From Micromonospora sp. R77 (GTDB lineage Bacteria > Actinomycetota > Actinomycetes > Mycobacteriales > Micromonosporaceae), in assembly GCF_022747945.1 (NCBI RefSeq), contig NZ_JALDST010000001.1:6696001-6760000 (forward strand): a stretch of 64,000 nucleotides of DNA, in the 5' to 3' direction. The translations under genes and the position numbers were made by a program. Positions 44,401 through 51,850 of this stretch are shown here, piece after piece (positions within the stretch are counted from its first letter, which is position 1; each line of letters opens with the position of its first letter). The notes below the pieces were generated by a model, which was not told the DNA's origin, made no database searches, and worked only from the letters and a program-made list of their open reading frames with translations.

Positions 44401-44582
44401 CGCCGATCCGGGTACGCCCCCCGCGCACGTCCATCGAGCTGATGGTCGAGGCGTTCCCCCAACCCGACGAGGGCTGGACGGTGGTGCAGCTCGGCCGGGT
44501 CGACGGCGTCACCGACGCGCAGGCGGCAGCCGTGTTCGACGAGTTCGGACGGTTCTGCGCCGCGCTGACCGGGGCGTCCTGA
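41433..44582 (+). CDS. nonribosomal peptide synthetase, A-PCP-C
   Basis: The 1049-residue protein has an adenylation domain at about 25-510 (YTSGSTGQPKG, NGYGPAEN, YRTGDLAVVD, NANGKVD), a carrier domain at about 525-595 (Ser562 in AAGMTSLDAI) and a condensation domain at about 620-1049 with the intact active site HHIAFDG (762-768). My manual reading of the pocket residues against GrsA is D-G-L-W-L-G-G-I-F-K, which looks like an aliphatic (Val-like) code but is not a firm call. An Ala-Thr repeat links PCP and C. ATG has GAGAGG upstream. There is no thioesterase. Confidence 0.93.
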   Translation: MRIDPYSTQDERWTSGSSGGPVGTEEDGAGRGDPYVHGDRLEVVVAHHARRRPDAVAVQQDGRSTTYGELVRLAERIAAGLRGDGVGEGDHVPVLMERSPEFVAVLLGVLRAGASYIALDPGWPAERRRSVIARSRARAVVDGTQLARWRDTAHDPLPAPEADGRAPACVFYTSGSTGQPKGALSPHRGTIRTLVNHPSIPLDQDSVFLQAAPLPWDGLSLELWAPLLNGGRCVLLSRERSVLDVDAWESALDLGVNSMWLTSSLFNLFADERPALFRRLRLLLVGGERVSPAHVRRVLAAAPGLHVVNGYGPAENTIFTTTHVIRPEDVAEGADEVPIGRPVPRTSVLLLDEDGAEVSPGTTGELAVGGDGLALGYLDDPQETARRFFERHGRSWYRTGDLAVVDDEGNLRFRGRADRQIKVRGVRIEPGEVESVLERHPAVASAHVLRVPGDGARDARLGCLYTSSDGHPIDAAELTRFLREQLIQAMRPALVTHVARLPLNANGKVDHAAAVQLLDPGPAARPPAPEGPRSPLARLLGQELGRPDLTDEDDLLAAGMTSLDAIRLAARIGAETGRRVTLADVYRSRTLGRLAGATATATATATATATAEPTPPTGAIEASTHPDLSPLNHAQQRFWLAELTSPGLADNTLVLAYELVGPLRAGPLRDALRDVQRGNPVLRTVYPEVDDLPVQRVLGEREVELVLEESTVEADGTDPQVLAERVTADWWDDPFELDSRPPVRARLCRLADDRHLLCLHIHHIAFDGWSELSFVRQLARHYRTRASGGGAVDEPVRDHRDQVRWEQLNLPRWRAELLPFWREQLRDLPEPFLAAPPAGIAEAGRRDLVHPVDAATVARLGAVAGRLGVPLAGTLTAAVARALASVFDVDDLCLGTVSSGRTEAGLDDLIGYLVNPLALPLRDVRRAAPGELLTRVGGQLVAALDHGHLPFDELVRVLGARRGRHPWFQAWSVLQTPPPQARLDAAVTLTPIRVRPPRTSIELMVEAFPQPDEGWTVVQLGRVDGVTDAQAAAVFDEFGRFCAALTGAS
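43221..43262 (+). repeat. hexamer repeat encoding an (Ala-Thr)n linker
   Basis: Four GCGACG units are followed by three GCAACG units, in frame, encoding Ala-Thr seven times between the PCP and C domains. It looks like a slippage-made flexible linker whose length may vary between strains. Confidence 0.85.
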
Positions 44583-44587
44583 CGCCG

Positions 44588-44620
44588 CCACCGCCGGCCG
44601 GCCCGACCGGCCGGCGGTGG
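44588..44620. terminator. strong bidirectional terminator
   Basis: A perfect 14-bp stem (CCACCGCCGGCCGG / CCGGCCGGCGGTGG, 5-nt loop) lies between the facing NRPS and SnoaL-like genes. Confidence 0.7.
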
Positions 44621-44630
44621 CCCGGACGGT

Positions 44631-45005
44631 TCAGACCAGCGGCGCGAAGAAGAAGGTGTCCCGGCGGGCGAAGGAGTCGTCGTCGGCGAACCGGAAGAAG
44701 TCCGCGAAGCGGAGCTCGACCTGGCGGCCGTCGCGCAGCTCGCCCCGGAAGTCGCCGTGCACGGCCACGCCCTCGGCCGCGCTGATCAGCACCGCGATCG
44801 CGTGGTGGCCGCTGGCGATCACGCGGTCCTGACGGTAGAAGCGCTCGATGGTGTCCTTGCCGACCAGCGGCGGATATCCCGGGCGGTGGTACTCCGCGTC
44901 GGTGGCGAAGAGGTCGACCAGGTCCGCCACCGCTCGCCGGTCCACCAGCTCGTAGTAGCGGCGTACCCGGCTCTCCCGCGAACCGGCCCCCGTGCTGCCT
45001 TCCAT
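44631..45005 (-). CDS. SnoaL-like/NTF2-fold protein
   Basis: The 124-residue protein has the cone-shaped NTF2-like pattern: YYELVDRRAVADLVDLFATDAEYHRPGYPPLVGKDTIERFY, then strands ending FADFFRFADDDSFARRDTFFF. Such proteins act as small cyclases, isomerases or hydroxylase partners in natural-product pathways. It has a strong ribosome site (GGGAGGAGCGGAC before ATG) and lies 56 bases after the P450 in the same operon. Confidence 0.83.
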   Translation of the reverse strand: MEGSTGAGSRESRVRRYYELVDRRAVADLVDLFATDAEYHRPGYPPLVGKDTIERFYRQDRVIASGHHAIAVLISAAEGVAVHGDFRGELRDGRQVELRFADFFRFADDDSFARRDTFFFAPLV

Positions 45006-45061
45006 GTCCGCTCCTCCCTGTTGTCGCGACCGGCCGGCGCCGTGGCCTGCCGGCGCCGCCG

Positions 45062-46300
45062 TCAGCCGGCGGCCCGGTGGCCGCCGCGCACCTCGACCGG
45101 CATGCGGGTCGTGCCGAGGATGAAGTTGGACCGCAACCGGGTGGACGGCGCGGTGGGCGCCAGCCGGATCCGGTGGCGGGCCACGTGGCCGAAGACCGCG
45201 TCCAGTTCCGTACGGCCGAGCACCGCCCCGATGCAGCGGTGGACGCCGTGTCCGAAGGTCAGGTGCCGGTTCGGCGTCCGGTCGGTGTCGAAGGTGTCCG
45301 GTGCGGCGAACTGCGCCGCGTCCCGGTTGGCCGACACGTTCCAGAGCGTCACCACGTCGCCCGGCTCGATGACCTGATCGCGGACCCGTACCTGGCGGGT
45401 GGCGATGCGCTGCACGTACGCGTTGGTGGACGCCCAGCGCAGCACCTCGTCGATGAGCGGCTCGGTAACCTCCCGCCGGTCGAGGAGCCGGTCGTACTGG
45501 TCCGGGTGCGCCATCAGCGCCTCCATCCCCACACAGGCGCTGTAGGAGGAGGTCTCGTTGCCGCCGACGGCCACGTTCATGCAGTTGTAGAGCACGTCCT
45601 CGTCCGGTAGCGGACGGCCGTTGATCCGTGCGCGCAGCAGGATGCTGACCATGTCCTCGCCGTCACCGCCCCGCCGGTCGTCCACGAGGTCCTCGAAGAA
45701 GTCGAAGATCTGGCCCTGGATCGAGGCCAGGTGGGTGCGCTCGTCACCACCCCGGGCGCCGAGCAGCGGATCCCGGAAACCGATCATCCGGCGGGTGAGT
45801 CGCACCAGCCGGAGGGCGTCGTCGTGCCCGACGTCCAGCATCGCCATCAGCGCGCCGGCGGGCAGTTCCATGGCGATGTCCTCGGCGAAGTCGCCGCCGC
45901 CGTCGTCGATCATCCGGTCGAAGGCCGCCACGAGCAGGGTGTCGATCTGCGCCCTGACCCGCTCCACCACGGGCGGCGCGAACAGGGCGTGCATCTGCTG
46001 GCGGAGCAGCCGGTGCCGGGGCGGGTCGCTGGCCACCAGCATCCGGCCGGTGGCGGTGTCCACCTCGTTGCGGAAGGAGCCGCCCAGCATCGCCCCGCCC
46101 GCCGAGCTGAAGGCGGCATGGTCGGCATAGGCCGCGGCGACCTCGTCGTAGCGGGTCAGCGCCCAGAACCCGCCGTTGTCGAGCGGGTTCCAGTGCAGGT
46201 CGTCCTGGTCCCGCAGCCGGGCGAGGAGCTGATGGTGCTCACCGCGGACGAAGCGGTCGACGTCGGTGAGGTCCACCTCCGTGGTGGTCCGACCGGTCAT
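45062..46300 (-). CDS. cytochrome P450
   Basis: The 412-residue protein has the heme loop FGHGVHRCIG (Cys356), the I-helix motif VAVGGNETSSY, and a K-helix Glu/Arg in EVLRWAS. It is a soluble bacterial class. Its gene overlaps the MbtH-A-PCP gene by four bases (ATGA), which strongly suggests that it oxidises an amino acid held on that PCP, as NikQ-type P450s do (beta-hydroxylation). Electron donors are not in the window. Confidence 0.92.
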   Translation of the reverse strand: MTGRTTTEVDLTDVDRFVRGEHHQLLARLRDQDDLHWNPLDNGGFWALTRYDEVAAAYADHAAFSSAGGAMLGGSFRNEVDTATGRMLVASDPPRHRLLRQQMHALFAPPVVERVRAQIDTLLVAAFDRMIDDGGGDFAEDIAMELPAGALMAMLDVGHDDALRLVRLTRRMIGFRDPLLGARGGDERTHLASIQGQIFDFFEDLVDDRRGGDGEDMVSILLRARINGRPLPDEDVLYNCMNVAVGGNETSSYSACVGMEALMAHPDQYDRLLDRREVTEPLIDEVLRWASTNAYVQRIATRQVRVRDQVIEPGDVVTLWNVSANRDAAQFAAPDTFDTDRTPNRHLTFGHGVHRCIGAVLGRTELDAVFGHVARHRIRLAPTAPSTRLRSNFILGTTRMPVEVRGGHRAAG

Positions 46301-48240
46301 GCCGAGACCTGCCGCTGCGAGTCCAGCAGGCGGGCCAGGTCGCGCAGCCGGCTGTTGCTGAGCAGGTCACCGAAGTCGAGATCGACGCCCAGGTCCCGCC
46401 GGATCCGCCGCTGCGCCCGGAACGCCAGCAGCGAGTGCCCGCCGAGCTCGAAGAAGTCGTCGTCGGCGCTGATCCGCTCCGCGCCCAGCAGCGCGCCCCA
46501 GACCTGGGCGACGTACCGCTCCGAGTCGGTCGCCGGCGGCACGTGGTTCTCCTCCCGCTTGCGGTGCTCGTCCAACATGGTGGCGAGCTGCTCCCGGTCG
46601 CGCTTGCCGTGGTCGGTGGCGGGCAGGTGGTCGACCAGGAGGATCACCCGGGGCACCATGTGGTCGGGCAGCGACTCGGCCAGGTGTGCGCGCAACTGGG
46701 CGGGCGCCACGGTCTCCAGCGCGACGACGAACGCGGCGAGATGCCGCTCGTCGCCCTCGCCGCCGGCCAGCACGGCGGCCTCGGCCACCTGCGGGTGCCG
46801 GGCGATGGCGCGCTCCACCTCGCCCGTCTCGACCCGGTAGCCGCGGATCTTCACCTGGTCGTCCGCCCGGCCGCGGAACTCCAGCAGGCCGTCCGGTCGG
46901 CGGACGGCCAGGTCGCCGGTGGCGTACAGCCGGGCGCCGGGCGGCCCGTCCGGATCGGGCCGGAACCGGTCCACGGTCAGGTCGGGGCTGCCCAGGTAGC
47001 CGCGGGCCACGCCGACCCCGCCGATGTGCAGCTCACCCACCTCGCCGACCGGCGCCTCGGTCAGGTCGGGACGGCGGACGGTCACCCGGCAGCCGGCCAG
47101 CGCCGAGCCGATCGGCACCCCGTCCCGGACGGCGTCCTCGTCGGCGATCTCGTACCCGGTGCAGGCGGTGGTGGCCTCGGTCGGGCCGTACAGGTTGACG
47201 AAGACGCCGTCGAACTCACCGGCCAGCACGTCGAGGCAGGTCTGCCGGGACAGCACGTCACCGCCGGTGTAGAGCAGCCGGAGCGAGCCGAAGGTGTCCC
47301 GGTCCTCCCGGACCAGATGGTTGAGCCCCATCGTCGGCACCAGCGCCGCGCTGATCCGGCGTCGCCGCAGCTCCCGGCGGACGTCCGTGCCGAGCATGTC
47401 GCTGAGCATGGGCAGCACCACCAGTTCCGCGCCGGCGGCGAGGGTGGCCCACAGCTCGAAATGGAAGGCGTCGAAGGCCAACGGTGACAGGTGCGCCGTC
47501 CGGTCCTCGGCGGTGAGGCCCGCGAAGACCGGGTTCTCGGCGAACGCGACCAGCCCGGCGTGCTCCAGCACGACCGCCTTCGGGATGCCGGAGGAGCCCG
47601 AGGTGAACAGCAGGCAGGCGGCGCTGTCGGGCGCCGGGCCCGCCGGCACCGGACCGGGGTCACCGGCCGCGTCCGCGCTGTGCCACTCGACGACCCGGGT
47701 CTTCTCCGCGACGTCGGTGAACCGGTCGGCCCGACCGGGTCCGGTGAGGATCACGGTGGCACCGGACTCACGGATCATCAGGGCCTGGCGCGCGGCCGGC
47801 AGGTGCTCGTCGATCGCCACGTAGGCCCCGCCGGCACGGAGGACGCCGAGGATGCCGACCACCACGTCGACGCCGCGGCCGAGGCAGAGCGCCACCCGGT
47901 CCTCGGCGGCCAACCCGACCTCACCGAGCCGGCCGGCGAGGTGCGCCGACCGCCGGTCGAGTTCGGCGTACGTGACGATGTCGTCACCCTGCGACACGGC
48001 GGGCCGGTCGGCGTGACGGCGGACCGTCTCGTCGAACATGGCGACGAGGGTCCGGCCGGTCGCTCCGCTGGGCTTCAGCTGCCCACCTTCGGCAGCCACC
48101 CAGTCGAGGCACTCCGCCCGCGATCCGTGCTGACCGAGGCCGCGCCAGCCGTTCGGCGGCGTGCCATCGGCCGGCCAGATGCCCAATTGACCGGCGTCAT
48201 TCACCACCGCCTGGTACCGGGGGGAGTCCTGGTTGCTCAT
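46297..48240 (-). CDS. nonribosomal peptide synthetase, MbtH-A-PCP fusion
   Basis: The 647-residue protein begins with an MbtH-like domain (about 8-55: RYQAVVNDAGQLGIWP..PPNGWRGLG..CLDWV). An adenylation domain follows at about 65-560 (FTSGSSGIPKAV, NLYGPTEATT, YATGDLAV, GRADDQVKIRGYRVE), then a PCP with Ser603 in FFELGGHSLLAF. The ANL catalytic lysine lies in TDHGKRDR. My manual pocket reading is D-A-F-L-Y-G-L-T-A-K; I do not assign a substrate. The order MbtH-A-PCP plus a coupled P450 parallels NikP1/NikQ of nikkomycin synthesis. ATG 48240; ribosome site GGGAAAGG upstream. Confidence 0.9.
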   Translation of the reverse strand: MSNQDSPRYQAVVNDAGQLGIWPADGTPPNGWRGLGQHGSRAECLDWVAAEGGQLKPSGATGRTLVAMFDETVRRHADRPAVSQGDDIVTYAELDRRSAHLAGRLGEVGLAAEDRVALCLGRGVDVVVGILGVLRAGGAYVAIDEHLPAARQALMIRESGATVILTGPGRADRFTDVAEKTRVVEWHSADAAGDPGPVPAGPAPDSAACLLFTSGSSGIPKAVVLEHAGLVAFAENPVFAGLTAEDRTAHLSPLAFDAFHFELWATLAAGAELVVLPMLSDMLGTDVRRELRRRRISAALVPTMGLNHLVREDRDTFGSLRLLYTGGDVLSRQTCLDVLAGEFDGVFVNLYGPTEATTACTGYEIADEDAVRDGVPIGSALAGCRVTVRRPDLTEAPVGEVGELHIGGVGVARGYLGSPDLTVDRFRPDPDGPPGARLYATGDLAVRRPDGLLEFRGRADDQVKIRGYRVETGEVERAIARHPQVAEAAVLAGGEGDERHLAAFVVALETVAPAQLRAHLAESLPDHMVPRVILLVDHLPATDHGKRDREQLATMLDEHRKREENHVPPATDSERYVAQVWGALLGAERISADDDFFELGGHSLLAFRAQRRIRRDLGVDLDFGDLLSNSRLRDLARLLDSQRQVSA

Positions 48241-48703
48241 TCGTGGCCTTTCCCTTGGCAGCCTCGAAACCGTGGCCGGTCGGACGTAGTCGGGCGCGGT
48301 CGCGGTCGAGCCGAACCCACGGGAATGGACGGGGCGCACATACCAGGAGAGGTCGTCATCCTTGGCGAGCCGTGCGGAGGAGGCCCTCGTCCTGAGCGGC
48401 CCGCCTACCTGGCGCTGAGGATCCCGACGGTACGCGCCAACCGTGAATCGTCCCCGTGATCTCGGCTTTCGTGATCGAGGGGCGGCGCCCCGCCACCGTC
48501 TCCGGTGGCGCCGCGAGGCGGCGCATCCCACTCTCACCACGTCAGTCCGGTTTTGCGATAGACAGTACTCAGAGATCGACAAGTACGTCAACAGTGGTCG
48601 TTACGTGCCCCGGGGACCACAAGAGACCGTACCGGCGAGTCAACGCGCGCCGGTCTAACCTGGGTACCCTGTTGCGCACGGCCAACAGAAGAGGAGCTCT
48701 ACT
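48241..48703. other. divergent promoter region of the NRPS operons
   Basis: The region lies between the leftward MbtH-A-PCP gene and a rightward small ORF. It has mixed GC content with an A/T-richer stretch at about 48540-48620, which likely holds promoters for both operons. I see no convincing palindrome. Two open frames here (48443-48658 and 48456-48713) have Arg/Ser-rich composition and poor starts and are not called. Confidence 0.45.
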
Positions 48704-48820
48704 GTGGAAATGACCACCTGGCCGCCGGGGTACGCGATGTATTTCCGCCAGCATCCTACTCCGCTCGGGCGGGCCGCCTCTGCCGTCACCGCACCGTGGA
48801 GCGACGACTGTGCCGGCTGA
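48704..48820 (+). CDS. small ORF of 38 residues leading the condensation operon
   Basis: GTG 48704 is placed seven bases after a clean GAGGAG site, the best ribosome site in this gap. The frame encodes a peptide with MTTWPPGYAMYFRQHPTP in its first half and APWSDDCAG at the end. Its stop overlaps the condensation gene start (48810) by 11 bases, so it would be translated together with that gene. ATG 48710 is an alternative start. I recognise no family; it may be a leader peptide, a small partner protein, or a chance frame. Confidence 0.5.
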   Translation: MEMTTWPPGYAMYFRQHPTPLGRAASAVTAPWSDDCAG

Positions 48821-50147
48821 GCTGAACGGTGCCGTCCGGTCCGCGTTGACCTTCGGCCAGCTGTCCGTGCTCCGGGCCCTCGAGCAGTTGCCCCGCGACA
48901 GCTGGTGGGAGACCTACCTGGTCTGGTCGACGGAGCTGCCGGCCGAGGTCACCCTGTCGGCCGTCACCGACGCCGCCCGGCACGTACAGCGGCGGCACGA
49001 GTCACTCCGTACGCTCTTCGTCGACGACGGGGACGGCCTGGTCGCGCTCACCCTGCCGGAGGGGGATCCCCCGGTCGAGGCGATCGAGCTGCCCGGCGCG
49101 ACCGCGGACGAGGCCGCCGCGGCGGCGCAGCATGCCTGCCGCCCCGGTTTCGTCTGGGACCGGCAGTTCGGGTGGCGCACCTACCTGGTCACCGACGCGG
49201 GACGGGCCACCCACCTGGCGGTCGTGGTCGATCACATCGTCGCGGACGGTTACGGTCTGCAACGGGTGGTGGAGGAGATCCGTGCCCTCCTGGGCTGCGG
49301 TGACGAGACCGGCGCCCAGTGGCTGGCGGACGAGCCGAGCCAGCCGCGTGAGCTGGCACAGGCCCAGCACTCGGACGCGTGGCGGCCCCGGCGGACCGGT
49401 GCCCACCGCTACTGGGACCGGCTCCTGACGGAGCTGCCGCCCACCGTCTTCCCCTGGCCGCCCGCCCCCCAGGACACCGGACGGATCGAGGCCACCCTGG
49501 TCTCGCCGCGTGCCCGGGCCGCGCTCGGGCTGGCCGCGCACCGGCTCAAGGTGTCCACCCAGTCCGTGGTGCTCGCCCTCACCGGGATCGCCGTGGCCGC
49601 CACCCAGGGCCAGGACGACGTGGTGCTGACCCTGCAGGCGAGCAACCGGTTCGACCGGCGCTGGCGGCACATCGTCTCGTCGATGAACCAGGCGGCGCCC
49701 CTGGCCATCTCCACCGCCACGACGGCCGACACCTTCGACGACTTCGCGCCGCAGGTCCAGTGGGCCAGCCTCAACGCCTACCGGCACGGCAGCTACCACT
49801 TCGACGAGATGGTGCAGAAGGTCCGCCAGGCCCGCGGGGTGGACCTGGAGTTCGACTTCTACTTCAACTTCATGGCGCACGAGGTCATGCCGACCGACGA
49901 GCCGCTCCGCGCCGACTTCCCGGATCCCGTGGTACGCGTCGACCGGGCGTTGCGGCAGGCCGGGCAGCGCATCGACCTGAAGATCCAGCCCGGCGACGAG
50001 ATGCCCTTCACCCTGCGGGTCGACCCCACGCTGATCCCCGCGCACCGGCTCGAACACCTCATGTACTGGTTCGACGACGAGCTGATGCGGCTCGCCGGCG
50101 GCGGGGCGTTCCGGGTGAAGGACAGCCGGGAGCGCGCGGCGGGATGA
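48810..50147 (+). CDS. stand-alone condensation-domain protein
   Basis: The 445-residue protein has a single condensation-fold domain: TFGQLSVLRALEQ (C1), RRHESLRTLF (C2) and the active-site region VVVDHIVADG (D141-H142-x3-D146-G147), where the first His of HHxxxDG is Asp but the catalytic second His remains. NxFDRRW and YHFDEM resemble later C motifs. It likely joins or transfers aminoacyl groups in trans. GTG start with a weak ribosome site, overlapped by the small ORF upstream. Confidence 0.87.
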   Translation: MPAELNGAVRSALTFGQLSVLRALEQLPRDSWWETYLVWSTELPAEVTLSAVTDAARHVQRRHESLRTLFVDDGDGLVALTLPEGDPPVEAIELPGATADEAAAAAQHACRPGFVWDRQFGWRTYLVTDAGRATHLAVVVDHIVADGYGLQRVVEEIRALLGCGDETGAQWLADEPSQPRELAQAQHSDAWRPRRTGAHRYWDRLLTELPPTVFPWPPAPQDTGRIEATLVSPRARAALGLAAHRLKVSTQSVVLALTGIAVAATQGQDDVVLTLQASNRFDRRWRHIVSSMNQAAPLAISTATTADTFDDFAPQVQWASLNAYRHGSYHFDEMVQKVRQARGVDLEFDFYFNFMAHEVMPTDEPLRADFPDPVVRVDRALRQAGQRIDLKIQPGDEMPFTLRVDPTLIPAHRLEHLMYWFDDELMRLAGGGAFRVKDSRERAAG

Positions 50148-50251
50148 CCGGCCCGCCCGGGGAGGCAGGCTTCCCGGGCCGGAGGCGACCGGTGCGGTCC
50201 GGTCCGTGCCACGGACGGTCGACGACGAGCAGGATGGGGAAGAGCTTTCTC

Positions 50252-51850
50252 ATGGCGCAACTTGGCAACGACAGCAGCGACCTGGTCGAGCTGCTGGCAC
50301 GAACCTGGCGGGACGTCCTCAGGCGCGACGACATCGACGAGGGCGCCAACTTCTTCGAGCTGGGCGGTGACAGCCTCCAACTGGTCCGGGTCGTCACCAT
50401 GGCCAGGGCGGCCGGGGTCCGGATACCGCCGGCGGTGTTCCGTCGTCACCCCACCATCCGCGAGCTCGCCCGGGCGCTGGCCGAGGGGACGCCGGCCGGC
50501 CCGGCACGCCCCGTGCCCGTGTCGGGGCCGATCCCCCTCCTGCCCAGCCAGGTCCGCTTCTTCGACTGGCGTATCGAGGACCCGGACGCGTACTCGACGA
50601 CGCTGGTGGCCCGGGTGTCCGCCAGCGTGGACCCGGTCCTGCTCGGGCGCGCCCTGTACGCCCTCGCCGAGCGGCACGAGGCGCTGCGGACCGTCTTTCC
50701 CACCGGCCCGCAGGGGCGGCACGTGGTGCTGCAGGACGCGTCGGCCGCCACCCGCTACAAGATGGTCAGTGCCCACGGCCTCGCCGAGGACGCCGTCGAC
50801 AAGCTGGTGGCGGACGTCGTGGACGGTCTCCGCGCCGCGATCGACATCTCCGCGGGGCCGCTCTGGCACGCCACGCACCTGGACCACGGTGAGCTCGGTG
50901 GGACGCTCTGCCTCGTCGTGCACCACCTGGTGGCCGACGCCCCGTCGCTCGGCGTCCTCGTCGAGGACCTCCAGGAGCTGTACGGGACCCTCCAGGTCGG
51001 CGGTGCCGGCCCGACGCCCGGGGAACCGGTCGTGGCGAACCACGCCCGGAAGTTCCGGGAGCTGGCCGCCGGCCGGGTGGACGAGGAGACGGTCGCCTAC
51101 TGGGCCGGCCGGCCCTGGCACCGGTTCGGGCGACTGCCGAGGAGCACGACGGCGACGGCGGCGGACCTGAGCCGCGCCGTGACGCTGCACCGGACACTGC
51201 CCGGTCCGGTCACCGACAGCCTGGTGCGGTCCCTGGCCGCCACCGGGACGAGCACCGAGGAGGCCCTGGTCTCGGCGCTGGCGACCACGCTGCGGGAGGT
51301 CACCGGCAGCGACGTGGTCGCGCTGACGGTCACCCGTAACGGCCGGGAGCCGGTGGGCGACGACTACGACCTGAGCCGCGAGGTGGGCTATCTGGTGCTG
51401 TCCGCCCCCTGCCTGCTCGAGTTCCCCGACTCCCCCGCTCAGCCGGCCCCGCTGGCCGAACAGATCCAGCGGCAACGCGACCTGGCCCGGGAGTGGAACG
51501 CGCTGCGTCACCTCGGCGACGACCGCGCCCGCTGGGCGGACCTGCCCGCCCCCGAGGTGCACCTGGTCTATCTCGGCGTCCGGGCGGACCGGTGGCAGCC
51601 GCCGTTCGAGGCACTCTGGTCCCGGCAGAACGAGCCCCGGGTCGGCGAGCTGCCGCACCCGGTCAGCGTCTACGCCGAGATCGTCGACGGCGAACTGTGC
51701 CTGAGTTGGATCTATGGCACCGACCTGCTGGCGGAGCAGACGGTGCGGGAGCTGGCCGACGGCACCCAGCGGCGGTTGACCGGGCAGGGCGCGGACGCGC
51801 CGAGCGGCCCGGCGCGTACCGACCGGGACGCCCGGACGGTGTCCTCGTGA
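50252..51850 (+). CDS. nonribosomal peptide synthetase, PCP-C
   Basis: The 532-residue protein has a carrier domain at about 8-78 (Ser41 in FFELGGDSLQLV) and a condensation domain at about 92-515. The active site is HHLVADA (H224-H225-x3-D229-A230), with Ala replacing the last Gly. ATG 50252 is chosen because GGGGAAGAG lies 8 bases upstream; ATG 50234 is also in frame. It has no adenylation domain, so it must be loaded by another A protein, probably the lone A encoded next. Confidence 0.87.
   Translation: MAQLGNDSSDLVELLARTWRDVLRRDDIDEGANFFELGGDSLQLVRVVTMARAAGVRIPPAVFRRHPTIRELARALAEGTPAGPARPVPVSGPIPLLPSQVRFFDWRIEDPDAYSTTLVARVSASVDPVLLGRALYALAERHEALRTVFPTGPQGRHVVLQDASAATRYKMVSAHGLAEDAVDKLVADVVDGLRAAIDISAGPLWHATHLDHGELGGTLCLVVHHLVADAPSLGVLVEDLQELYGTLQVGGAGPTPGEPVVANHARKFRELAAGRVDEETVAYWAGRPWHRFGRLPRSTTATAADLSRAVTLHRTLPGPVTDSLVRSLAATGTSTEEALVSALATTLREVTGSDVVALTVTRNGREPVGDDYDLSREVGYLVLSAPCLLEFPDSPAQPAPLAEQIQRQRDLAREWNALRHLGDDRARWADLPAPEVHLVYLGVRADRWQPPFEALWSRQNEPRVGELPHPVSVYAEIVDGELCLSWIYGTDLLAEQTVRELADGTQRRLTGQGADAPSGPARTDRDARTVSS

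Noticed and set aside
41322..44591. 1089-codon minus-strand frame opposite the NRPS
   Set aside because: Antisense shadow of the A-PCP-C gene; no domain-like segments, Arg/Gly/Val-rich composition.
48456..48713. 85-codon plus-strand frame in the divergent NRPS promoter region
   Set aside because: Arg/Ser-rich, no good ribosome site and no recognisable pattern.
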